Source: Paenibacillus sp. FSL W8-0186
GTDB lineage: Bacteria; Bacillota; Bacilli; Paenibacillales; Paenibacillaceae
Length of the DNA stretch: 64,000 nucleotides
Direction: 5' to 3'
Assembly (NCBI RefSeq): GCF_037969765.1
Contig: NZ_CP150207.1
Span: 1,474,001 to 1,538,000, forward strand
The notes beneath the pieces are model-generated. The model was not told where the DNA came from. It was given only the letters and a program-made list of their open reading frames with translations, and did not search any database. Every line of letters begins with the position of its first letter. The stretch's first letter is position 1. The position numbers and the translations under genes were made by a program. This document shows positions 53,894 through 64,000 of the stretch, piece by piece.

Positions 53894-54339
53894 CGACAAG
53901 TGGACTTCATCAAATTCATCACTCTCCGTCCCTGTTGCTGGCCGACTTCGATGCGAACACGAGCATGATTAGCGTGGCTGATATTTATTATGCAGCGGTA
54001 CCTTATATCGAAGGCTTGTCAGGCATCCGGATATATCAGTCGGAAGATTTGATCCAGTGGGAGCATTACACCGATATATTGACGGATCATATGGCTTGGA
54101 GCAGCAGTGCGGATATAGGTGTCTGGACACCGCAGCTGAGTTATCATGACCATCAATTTTATTTGACCTATACCGATACGAGAACCGTGAAACGGCCTAT
54201 GATGGAATGTCACAGCTATTTAATGGTCGCGGACCGGATCGAAGGGCCATGGTCGGAACCGATCTGCTTGAATCGCGGATTCGATTCTGCGCTGTCCCGT
54301 TTCGATCAAGACAAGGTTGTTTCGGCATCGGCGCAATAG
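53890..54339 (+). pseudogene. Truncated GH43 glycosidase (N-terminal part only)
   Basis: The 149-residue frame resembles the first quarter of GH43 arabinofuranosidase/xylosidase proteins: VADIYYAAVPYIEGLSG, IRIYQSEDLIQWEHYTD, GVWTPQLSYHDHQFYLTYT and GPWSEPICL. GH43 enzymes are normally 300-550 residues. Here the frame leaves the family pattern after GFDSAL and stops in front of a terminator, so the second catalytic Asp and the Glu are missing. No further fragment appears before the convergent lacZ gene. An internal deletion that joined the 5' part to the gene end is the simplest reading. Start overlap with the pectinesterase stop shows it was once translated in the operon. Confidence 0.78.
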
Positions 54340-54341
54340 AA

Positions 54342-54373
54342 GAAAGCGTGGACTTATGGGTCCACGCTTTTTT
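54342..54373. terminator. Terminator closing the pectin operon and convergent lacZ
   Basis: AAGCGTGGAC and GTCCACGCTT form a perfect 10-bp stem with a short loop, with TTTTT on the plus strand. Its minus-strand T-run is shorter, so it may also stop lacZ transcription. Confidence 0.85.
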
Positions 54374-54379
54374 GATTTA

Positions 54380-57523
<3,144 letters not shown>

Positions 57524-57608
57524 ATATTCATATTATAGATTCCATAGAATAGGATTGATATATAAGGATTTTCTTCATTTATATCACAATATGAAACGAG
57601 GCATGTAC

Positions 57609-58424
57609 GTGGAAAGCAAGATGATTTTCTGCAATCCGCAGGAGGCGCTGCTCTTGCCGCTGTATGCGACAACAATTGGCTACTGGGAACATCAGTCCGA
57701 GACCGTCAGACCGGACGGTTTTCCTGATTATCAGCTTCATCAGGTTCTGGACGGCAAAGGGGAGTTGATCATTAAAGGGCAGAGTTATATTGTCGGCCCA
57801 GGGGATGTCTTCTTCCTGTATCCTGGCGTGACGCATCAATATGCTCCGATCAGCCGGCAATGGCAGGTGGCTTGGGTTTCCTTCAATGGAAGAGATGCTG
57901 GACAAATGCTGCTCCATGCGGGAATCAGCGAATCCGGTCCGAAGAGGCTAAAGGAGGAGAACTGGCTGCATGAGCTGAAGGAGCTGCTGCTTCAGGATGA
58001 GAATGAACCGTACGCTCCTCTGGAGCATTCCAAACTGCTGTATGCTTTGCTGGTGGATTTGAAAAGAACGCTGCAGCTGCCGTTGAACCGGGATCATGAC
58101 ATGGAACGGATCAAGCCCGTCCTGCAGCATATCGACAGAAATCTTCACGAGGCCCTGCAGTTGAAGGATTTGGCTGAGGTGATCTCCGTTTCCCCGCAGT
58201 ATCTGTGCCGATTGTTTCAGAACACGATGCAGCTTCGTCCGATAGAATACGTGAATCAGCAGCGGGTGAATCGGAGCAAGCAGCTGATGTTCAGCGAACG
58301 GGACAAGAAGGTATATGAAATAGCGCGGCAGGTTGGCTTTGATAATACGAGCTATTTTTGCTCCGTGTTTCGGCAGGTATCCGGGATGAGCCCCAAGGAA
58401 TTCATGAGTTTGCACGGACTGTGA
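57609..58424 (+). CDS. AraC-family regulator with cupin sensor, likely controlling lacZ
   Basis: This 271-residue transcription factor has an N-terminal AraC_binding cupin (YQLHQVLDGKGELIIKGQ, VGPGDVFFLYPGVTHQY) and two C-terminal helix-turn-helix motifs (LKDLAEVISVSPQYLCRLF, VYEIARQVGFDNTSYF). Such proteins bind sugars in the cupin and activate neighbouring glycosidase genes. The frame is open from 57516. The GTG at 57609 has GAGG seven bases upstream, whereas ATGs at 57591 and 57603 lack a well-placed site. It diverges from lacZ, the probable target. Confidence 0.88.
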   Translation: MESKMIFCNPQEALLLPLYATTIGYWEHQSETVRPDGFPDYQLHQVLDGKGELIIKGQSYIVGPGDVFFLYPGVTHQYAPISRQWQVAWVSFNGRDAGQMLLHAGISESGPKRLKEENWLHELKELLLQDENEPYAPLEHSKLLYALLVDLKRTLQLPLNRDHDMERIKPVLQHIDRNLHEALQLKDLAEVISVSPQYLCRLFQNTMQLRPIEYVNQQRVNRSKQLMFSERDKKVYEIARQVGFDNTSYFCSVFRQVSGMSPKEFMSLHGL

Positions 58425-58592
58425 GGTTGTCTGGATAAAGGGTATGATTACTAGTCTATACGGACCGTGAGCTGGCATGGATCGTTCATTTGCAAGGACC
58501 GTGGGCTCCGTGTAGACTCGGAGTTCAACCCTGGCATTGGTAAAAATAAGTGCAGCGAATGAGGGCTCGAATGGGCGAGTGCAATCAAATGC

Positions 58593-58643
58593 CAAAAACG
58601 GAGCTGTCTATAGTCATAGCTTCAATGACTAGAGGCAGCTCCG
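58593..58643 (-). terminator. Terminator after the GH27 gene
   Basis: A 19-bp stem with two non-canonical pairs (arms CGGAGCTGTCTATAGTCAT and ATGACTAGAGGCAGCTCCG) encloses seven bases. On the minus strand TTTTTGG follows, about 40 bases behind the GH27 stop. Confidence 0.75.
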
Positions 58644-58683
58644 CGGTTTATTACCTCAGAAAGTACTTCGATGGAACTGTGTC

Positions 58684-59967
58684 TTACAGCGGGTCAAGGC
58701 GGAACAGCGCTGCGCCATGAGGTGCTACGTTCGCGCAGAGGCTGTCTTTGACGACGGCGGTCTCGCCCGTCCACAGCTCCTTAGCCTGAACAGAGGCAGC
58801 GGCGCCTAATGCTTGGAGCGGAAGGCTGAACTCAAGCGGATTCTCGCCGGTATTGAAGCAGGCGACATATAGACAGCCATTTGCTCCGTCGGCTCCCCAG
58901 ACGATGTGGTTTCCCTCCCTCTTGAGCAATCTGGCGCCCGAGCTGGATTGATGCATCTCCAGCACATCGCGATTGGTAAGCAGCGACAACGTCCATTCGT
59001 CGTTGTCTCTCAGCTCTCCGCCAAAGAAAAGCGGAGACCGGAACAAGCACCACAGAGACATCATCGTCAGCTGCTCCTCGCGGGTAAACCGGGTCCAGCG
59101 GTCGGACCCGCCGCCATCTACGGAACGAATGCCGATATGTCCCAGCGGCAGCATGTCGCAGTCGGGCCAGCAGCCTTCCGTTGATTTGCCCTGCCATCGC
59201 TCGCAGCGGTCGAACATGTCGAGCAGCAGATCCCAGCGATCCCAGAAGTCATCCGTCATTCTCCACATATTCGCGTTTTGCGAAAGGAAATCCGCATACT
59301 CGACCGGCGCTGGTCCAGGTGACAGGCTCAGCACCATCGGCCGTCCGCAACGGTCAATCGCGCGGCGGATCAGCTCGATTTCAGGCAGATGCGTATCGTA
59401 AAGCCGCGAAGCGGCGATGTCGTCAACCTTCACGAAATCAACGCCCCATTCGGCGTATAACTCGAACAACGAATCGTAGTAGGCCTGAGCACCTTCCTTG
59501 GCTGCATCCACGCCATACATATCCGTATTCCAGGGACAAATGGAGTTAGGATGGGCGATATCGCGCGCGGTAACGGTTGTGTTCTTAATCGGAGTGCCCG
59601 CATGAACGGCCTGACGCGGTACCCCGCGCATGATATGGATGCCGAATTTCAGGCCGAGCTGGTGAACATAGTCGGCCAGCGGCTGGAAGCCCCGGCCGTT
59701 CGCGGCCGAAGGGAAGCGGTTCTCCGCCGGCATGAGCCTAGCATATTCATCCATGACCAGCGGCACGAACGGACGATATATGGACGAATTGGCATCAGGT
59801 TCATACCATTGAATGTCAACAACAATCGTATCCCAGCCATACTCCTTCAGGTGCTGGGCCATATAATCGGCATTCCCGCGCACCTCCGCTTCGGTGACAG
59901 CGGCTCCATAACAATCCCAGCTGTTCCACCCCATCGGCGGGGTAGGGGCAAATAAATGATGATCCAT
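58684..59967 (-). CDS. GH27 alpha-galactosidase (or beta-L-arabinopyranosidase)
   Basis: This 427-residue cytoplasmic enzyme has the GH27 opening PMGWNSWDCYG, nucleophile Asp182 in VDFVKVDD and probable acid/base Asp240 in MWRMTDDFWD. Typical GH27 proteins are about 400-650 residues, and here a short C-terminal beta domain follows the barrel. Alpha-galactosidase is the usual activity. The lack of a signal peptide implies action on imported oligosaccharides, and arabinopyranosidase activity occurs in the same family. The ATG at 59967 is fixed by GGAGGAA seven bases upstream. The AraC regulator at 60116-61093 precedes it in the same direction. Confidence 0.92.
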   Translation of the reverse strand: MDHHLFAPTPPMGWNSWDCYGAAVTEAEVRGNADYMAQHLKEYGWDTIVVDIQWYEPDANSSIYRPFVPLVMDEYARLMPAENRFPSAANGRGFQPLADYVHQLGLKFGIHIMRGVPRQAVHAGTPIKNTTVTARDIAHPNSICPWNTDMYGVDAAKEGAQAYYDSLFELYAEWGVDFVKVDDIAASRLYDTHLPEIELIRRAIDRCGRPMVLSLSPGPAPVEYADFLSQNANMWRMTDDFWDRWDLLLDMFDRCERWQGKSTEGCWPDCDMLPLGHIGIRSVDGGGSDRWTRFTREEQLTMMSLWCLFRSPLFFGGELRDNDEWTLSLLTNRDVLEMHQSSSGARLLKREGNHIVWGADGANGCLYVACFNTGENPLEFSLPLQALGAAASVQAKELWTGETAVVKDSLCANVAPHGAALFRLDPL

Positions 59968-60115
59968 AATGAGTTCCTCCAGTCCAGGTTCCAAATTTGT
60001 GATGAAATAGAATTGCTATCATAAATTAATCATAATATTCTATAACAATAGCTATCTACAACAATTTAGGAACACGCATAGTACAAAATTGCTGTTCTAT
60101 CTCCTGGAGAAATCT

Positions 60116-61093
60116 CTAATCGAAGAAAAGCCGGTCATACTGCAGAGCATGACTGCCCGAACGGAAGGACCCGGGGGTCTGTCCCGTGAATTTCTGGAAT
60201 ACTTTGATATAATAGCTTCCTGACGAATAACCGACCTTGCCGGCAATCGTCTCGATGCTCCAATCGGTAGATTGCAACAGCTCGATCGACCGTTCAATTC
60301 TTTTCCGGTTAACATAGTCGTTCGGAGTAACGCCGAGATGCTTCGTAAACGTCCGCAGGAAATGGAATTTCGATAAGCCCAGCTGCCCGGCGAGCTGATC
60401 GAGGCCGATCATGCAGCTGTAATGCGTATCAAGGAACCGAACGGCTTCGCGGACGGCCAGCGGCCAATGCTCTTGTTCACGGTAGCGATCGGAAGCGGCT
60501 CTTCTCAGTTCGATCAAAAACTGGTACACATATGAGGAGGCGACATACGGATCCGTGATATTGCCGCCATGCGCTTCGTCGAATAGCATCTTGAGCCGTT
60601 GGATCGGCATACCATCGGGATTCAGATATGGCGTGGTGCCGAGGAGGGAAACAATCTCTTTCCAGAGCGGCAGCGCTGTGCGCGGACGTATCAGTAAAAA
60701 ATAGAACTCCCACGGTTCCCCGCTTGTCTTAGGGTAATAATAGTGGTGGCTGCTCGGAATCTCGGCGAGAAACGCCCGTCCAGCATCCATTCTCGTAATA
60801 GTTCCGTAGCTTTGCTCTGCAGCAGCTTCTTCAACATCTCTATCCTTATCTAGCCCCCCGCGATCCCTGCGTCTAGCATCACCTTTATCCACGGTCTCAA
60901 AAACACCCTCCCCTTGAACGGTGTATTGGAATATAAGCAAAGGGCCATCTGTCCGTGTCAGACCATCCCAATAATACTGCGGGTTATCTACAAGCTCATG
61001 TCCTACCGCAAACAGGCCGCATAACGGAAGATGGGGAGCGTCGTTAAATCTGAAACCATAGGTTCCCCAGGCTGTTTCTGCTTCTGAGTTCAT
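60116..61093 (-). CDS. AraC-family regulator, probable activator of the GH27 gene
   Basis: This 325-residue regulator has an N-terminal AraC-binding-like domain (residues about 10-190) and two C-terminal helix-turn-helix motifs (MIGLDQLAGQLGLSKFHF, IETIAGKVGYSSGSYYIKVF). The sensor domain carries an insertion of about 30 strongly charged residues (KGDARRRDRGGLDKDRDVEE, about positions 70-95) that breaks the usual cupin strand order. AGGAGG lies 11 bases before the ATG. It stands about 150 bases upstream of the GH27 gene in the same direction and is the natural candidate for its control. Confidence 0.87.
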   Translation of the reverse strand: MNSEAETAWGTYGFRFNDAPHLPLCGLFAVGHELVDNPQYYWDGLTRTDGPLLIFQYTVQGEGVFETVDKGDARRRDRGGLDKDRDVEEAAAEQSYGTITRMDAGRAFLAEIPSSHHYYYPKTSGEPWEFYFLLIRPRTALPLWKEIVSLLGTTPYLNPDGMPIQRLKMLFDEAHGGNITDPYVASSYVYQFLIELRRAASDRYREQEHWPLAVREAVRFLDTHYSCMIGLDQLAGQLGLSKFHFLRTFTKHLGVTPNDYVNRKRIERSIELLQSTDWSIETIAGKVGYSSGSYYIKVFQKFTGQTPGSFRSGSHALQYDRLFFD

Positions 61094-61190
61094 AACCTGT
61101 CGTGCCTCCTACTGGTACTTTCAATTGCTCAACCGTATGACTTCGATGAATTACACTCGTAAATATCCATAGGATAGCATATTTTGGCGA

Positions 61191-61247
61191 TGGAGATGGA
61201 GATGGAGTAGTAGTAGTAGTGGTAGAGGAGGAGGAGGAGGAGGAGGC
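61191..61247. repeat. Simple-sequence repeat
   Basis: Three TGGAGA units are followed by about five GTA units and about seven GAG units. It is a non-coding microsatellite, likely variable by slippage. Confidence 0.85.
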
Positions 61248-61271
61248 CCTTGCGAGGGATATGTGCGGAAC

Positions 61272-61860
61272 GGACCCTGGTTCCGCTAATTGTCTCTTTT
61301 TCGCAAAATCGGAGCGCTAACGGACACAGAAGGCGCTATTTAGTGAAAATGACCATGGACCCCAGTGATTCTACACGAATAAGGTCCACTGTGTCCGTTA
61401 GATCTAGAAAAAGCAGCATATTTGCGAAATAGCGGAACCAGGATCCGTAAGAGATCAGCCCAAACCAAGTTACTTTTCGAACACCGATGTCCTAGCAAAC
61501 TAACGAATCTATTGTCCTCTTCTAGAGTTCTTCCTCATTTGCGCCAACCTTTGCAATACCTAAGGGACCCTAGCTCCGCTAATTGCCGCTTTCTCGCAAA
61601 ATCGGAGCGCTAACGGACACAGAAGGCGCTATTTAGTGAAAATGACCATGGACCCCAGTGATTCTACACGAATAAGGTCCGCTGTGTCCGTTAGATCTAG
61701 AAAAAGCAGCATATTTGCGAAATAGCGGAACCATGATCCGTAAGAGATCAGCCCAAACCAAGTTACTTTTCGAACACCGATGTCCTTACAAACTAACGAA
61801 TTTATTGTCCTCTTCTAGAGTTCTTCCTCATTTGCGCCAAACTTTGCAATACCTAAGGGA
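61272..61860. repeat. Two tandem copies of a 293-bp palindromic intergenic element
   Basis: Copy 1 (61272-61564) and copy 2 (61565-61857) differ at only a few positions. Each contains long inverted repeats: CTAACGGACACAG against CTGTGTCCGTTAG, and TTCCGCTAATT...TCGCAAAAT against ATTTGCGAAATAGCGGAA. A transcript would fold into a large hairpin of about 170 bases followed by a less structured tail. No coding frame is conserved. The form resembles MITE-like or REP-like intergenic elements. Confidence 0.88.
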
Positions 61861-61926
61861 CAGCATATCTGGAGCCTGTTAAAGCGTGCGCTCTTTAATG
61901 CTGCCTGGTGGCTATAATGGGTTTTT

Positions 61927-62045
61927 GCCGAGCCACATTGGCATTTCTGCAAAGCCGCATTGGCGTTCTGCCGAGCCACATTGGCATTTCTGCAAAGCCA
62001 CATTGGCGTTTCTGCTGAGCCGCATTGGCGTTCTGCTGAGCCGCT
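61927..62045. repeat. Tandem array of 21/22-bp units behind the response regulator gene
   Basis: Five full units and one partial unit of the pattern GCYRAGCCRCATTGGCRTTTCT alternate between GCCGAG/GCTGAG and GCAAAG starts, giving a 43-bp double period. The array ends eight bases from the stop of the minus-strand response regulator gene, where a terminator would be expected. Confidence 0.85.
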
Positions 62046-62052
62046 GTACTGA

Positions 62053-63564
62053 TTAGCCATTAAGGGTGACGGCATTGATTTTCTTGTATTCATTAGGGGT
62101 CACGCCAACGATGCGTTTGAACAATTTGTTAAAATAAGCCGGATCAGGGTACCCCACTCCGCAGCCGATCTCATGGATCTTCATGTCGGGGCTTGTTTTG
62201 AGCAAATGCTTCGCCTTCTTGATGCGCACCTCGATCAAGTAATCGGTAATGGTCATGCCGGTCTCGTTCTTGAACAGCTTGCTGAGATAGCTGGGGGTCA
62301 GGTAGACCATCGAGGCCAGGCTGCCAAGTTCGGTTTGCTGATCGTAATGCTCTTGAATCCAGCGTTTCACCGTTTCAACGGATTTGTCTGCCATTTGCAG
62401 GCGGGTTGCCCTGATCATTTCGAGCCCCTTGAGAAAATGAGAGAAGAACAGGCTCTTAAGCTCGGCAAAAGCCAAGCAGGACAGCATGCGCTCCTCCAAC
62501 TGCTCTTCGGCGGCAGGAGGGTTTGCCGATTTCCATTCCGGCAGTTCCGCTAAGGCCGTATCGTGAATCAATCGGCATAAGGAGAGAATCGATTGCCGGG
62601 AAGCTTTGGCTTCTTTTGCCTGGCCGAACAATTTTTCTAAATCTGCTTTGACTAACGGGATATCCAAGATCTGCATATGTTCGCTAAGCTTTTCTCTTAT
62701 GCTGATGAACCAGTCGGTGAAATCGGGGTCTGGCTGGGGCAGATCGTCATGATGGTAGTAGCTCCAGGCTGAATAATCATATAGCCCGTAATCACATGCC
62801 CGAACGGCCTCGCGGTAGGCTTCACTCAACTGGTTCGCCTCGCTATATCCCCGGCTGGAGCCAGCCTGGATGATGCCGATGGGAGCAAGGGCTGGCTTCA
62901 GCCGGTGAGCGAGCTGTCTTATCACCTTCGCATCGGGATCATCGGTATAATAACTGACAAGCGCCAGCATGCCATCGTCAGTCTCGACGATATCTACGGT
63001 ACCGTACAAGCCCGCAACGGCGTCGTTCAACTGCTCGCGGAGCACCTCGATATGGCGGCTGCGCAGCACATGCACAGCAAAGTAGGGCAGCGGCAAATGC
63101 AGTTCAGGCAGCTTGCTGCAGAGGGAAGAGAAGCTTTTGAAATAAGAAAGCAGTACCCCGGAGCGCAGGCGCTGCTCTTTTCCCAAGCAGGCTTCCTTTT
63201 CTTCGTGCAGCGTATAGAGCAGCTTGAACAGCTGCTTCTTGTTGATCGGCTTGAGCAGGTAATCCACCGCGGAACAACGCAGCGCCTGACGGGCATATTC
63301 AAAATCAGTGAATCCGCTCATGATAATGCACCGGATTTCCGGCTGAACAGATTTAAGCCGCTTAATCAGCTCCAATCCGTCGACCAGCGGCATGCGAATG
63401 TCGGTAATAACGACATCGATATCCGAGGCCGTGATAAAATCCAGCGCATCTTGTCCATTGGAGAAAACGCCGGTCACGACAAAGGCTTCGTTTTCCTTGG
63501 TGATGATTTTAGCTACTCCCTCGCGAATTGAGGATTCGTCATCGACAATAACCATCCGAAGCAT
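62053..63564 (-). CDS. Response regulator, receiver plus AraC-type DNA-binding domain (YesN family)
   Basis: This 503-residue cytoplasmic regulator has a receiver domain with phosphoacceptor Asp55 (VITDIRMPLVDG) and acidic residues in VIVDDES. A variable middle region of about 260 residues is followed by two AraC helix-turn-helix motifs (LGSLASMVYLTPSYLSKLF, IHEIGCGVGYPDPAYFNKLF). The ATG at 63564 follows GGGGAGG by seven bases and overlaps the kinase stop by one base, so the pair is co-translated. Targets are unknown; the nearest sugar genes are GH27 and the cluster to the left, and further targets may lie beyond the right edge. Confidence 0.93.
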   Translation of the reverse strand: MLRMVIVDDESSIREGVAKIITKENEAFVVTGVFSNGQDALDFITASDIDVVITDIRMPLVDGLELIKRLKSVQPEIRCIIMSGFTDFEYARQALRCSAVDYLLKPINKKQLFKLLYTLHEEKEACLGKEQRLRSGVLLSYFKSFSSLCSKLPELHLPLPYFAVHVLRSRHIEVLREQLNDAVAGLYGTVDIVETDDGMLALVSYYTDDPDAKVIRQLAHRLKPALAPIGIIQAGSSRGYSEANQLSEAYREAVRACDYGLYDYSAWSYYHHDDLPQPDPDFTDWFISIREKLSEHMQILDIPLVKADLEKLFGQAKEAKASRQSILSLCRLIHDTALAELPEWKSANPPAAEEQLEERMLSCLAFAELKSLFFSHFLKGLEMIRATRLQMADKSVETVKRWIQEHYDQQTELGSLASMVYLTPSYLSKLFKNETGMTITDYLIEVRIKKAKHLLKTSPDMKIHEIGCGVGYPDPAYFNKLFKRIVGVTPNEYKKINAVTLNG

Positions 63565-64000
63565 CAAATTACCTCCCCGTAACGAATACGATGTTCTTCT
63601 TCCAGGAGACCTGTAATTTTTAAAGTTACCGCGGTGCCTTTCCCAGGCCGGCTGTCTACGCTCAAGCTCGATGCGTTGCCGTAGTGCAAGCGTACCCTTT
63701 CATTGACATTGCGCAAGCCTATGCCGAATTTATCGATTTTTCCATCAGTCAAGCTGTGGTTCAATTGAGCCAGGGTTTCTTCATCCATGCCGACGCCGTC
63801 ATCGCGAATTTCGAAGATGGCATCCAATCCTTCATTCCAGGCATTGATTGTGATGGTTCCCGGCTTCTCCTGCTTCTCCAGTCCGTGGAACACGGCATTT
63901 TCAACAATGGGCTGAAAAACCAGCTTTATGATCGGCAGATGATAGAAGTGCTGCGGAACCTCAATCCGGAAATCCAATTTGTCCGGAAACCGGATTTGCA
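63564..64000 (-). CDS. Sensor histidine kinase (YesM type), C-terminal part (cut by window edge)
   Basis: The frame is open to the right edge, so only the last 144 residues or so are visible. They form the HATPase_c domain: N box in FQPIVENAVFHGLE, G1 box DDGVGMDEE, and GIGLRNVNERVRLHYG. In contrast to the kinase at 7120-9141, the distance between the G1 box and the final glycine box is normal here (about 25 residues), which shows that the repeat insertion there is not a family feature. It partners the response regulator encoded directly downstream. Confidence 0.92.
   Translation of the reverse strand, partial: QIRFPDKLDFRIEVPQHFYHLPIIKLVFQPIVENAVFHGLEKQEKPGTITINAWNEGLDAIFEIRDDGVGMDEETLAQLNHSLTDGKIDKFGIGLRNVNERVRLHYGNASSLSVDSRPGKGTAVTLKITGLLEEEHRIRYGEVI

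Larger units (their letters stand above)
61094..62052. other. Repeat-rich intergenic region without genes
   Basis: This 959-base gap holds three kinds of repeats in succession: simple trinucleotide runs, a tandem pair of 293-bp palindromic elements and a 21/22-bp tandem array, each listed separately. The short frames within it follow the repeats and have no start signals. No promoter for the araC-type gene was pinpointed. Confidence 0.7.

Noticed and set aside
61815..62093. 92-codon minus-strand frame over the 21/22-bp repeat array
   Set aside because: It runs from inside the response regulator gene through non-coding repeats; Cys/Asn/Ala pattern is repeat-derived.

Overview
The window looks like a chromosomal segment of a Paenibacillus-type member of the Bacillota. 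The signs are strong AGGAGG-type ribosome binding sites, occasional TTG and GTG starts, lipoprotein signal peptides on all solute-binding proteins, an SLH-anchored surface enzyme, YesM/YesN-style two-component pairs, and a dense set of plant-cell-wall sugar genes. No tRNA, rRNA, CRISPR array, transposase or intact prophage was recognised. All assignments come from reading the sequence; no database search was run.

Left part (1-13 kb): a ytfQ-ytfR-ytfT-yjfF-like furanose-sugar ABC transporter (the first binding protein enters from the left edge) ends at a terminator. It is followed by a second YtfQ-like lipoprotein, an AraC-type response regulator and a sensor histidine kinase. A second sugar ABC system (binding protein plus two permeases, no ATPase) follows behind a cre-like site. 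From 13 to 33.5 kb lie housekeeping and accessory genes: a thioredoxin-like protein, a PQQ-repeat secreted protein, a stalk-domain protein, a metNIQ-type transporter, a small secreted protein, a cluster of unidentified small ORFs, a fetAB-like exporter, an FMN riboswitch in front of a DMT-family permease, a 1665-residue SLH-anchored nucleotidase, a lipoprotein, a PAP2 phosphatase, and a LysE exporter divergent from an XRE-cupin regulator.

Right part (33.5-64 kb): a pectin and rhamnogalacturonan utilisation region. A six-gene minus-strand operon (uxaB, uxaA, uxaC, an alpha/beta hydrolase, a CE12-like esterase and a sugar isomerase/epimerase) takes galacturonate towards 2-keto-3-deoxygluconate and deacetylates pectic fragments. 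A LacI repressor and a transmembrane Cache-AraC regulator precede it. On the plus strand are two paralogous oligosaccharide-binding lipoproteins, two permeases, GH105, GH28, an alpha/beta hydrolase, a CE8 pectinesterase and a truncated GH43. GH2 beta-galactosidase, GH27 and two AraC regulators follow, then a repeat-rich gap and a second two-component pair cut by the right edge.

The genes form one scheme: surface sensors detect pectic oligosaccharides, ABC systems import them, cytoplasmic hydrolases and esterases trim them to monosaccharides, and the Uxa enzymes catabolise galacturonate. The most notable points are two separate loci where an extra binding-protein paralogue sits in its own transcription unit beside a membrane sensor, a 27-bp repeat array inserted in the ATP-binding domain of a histidine kinase, an FMN-riboswitch-controlled DMT permease, and a tandemly duplicated 293-bp palindromic intergenic element.
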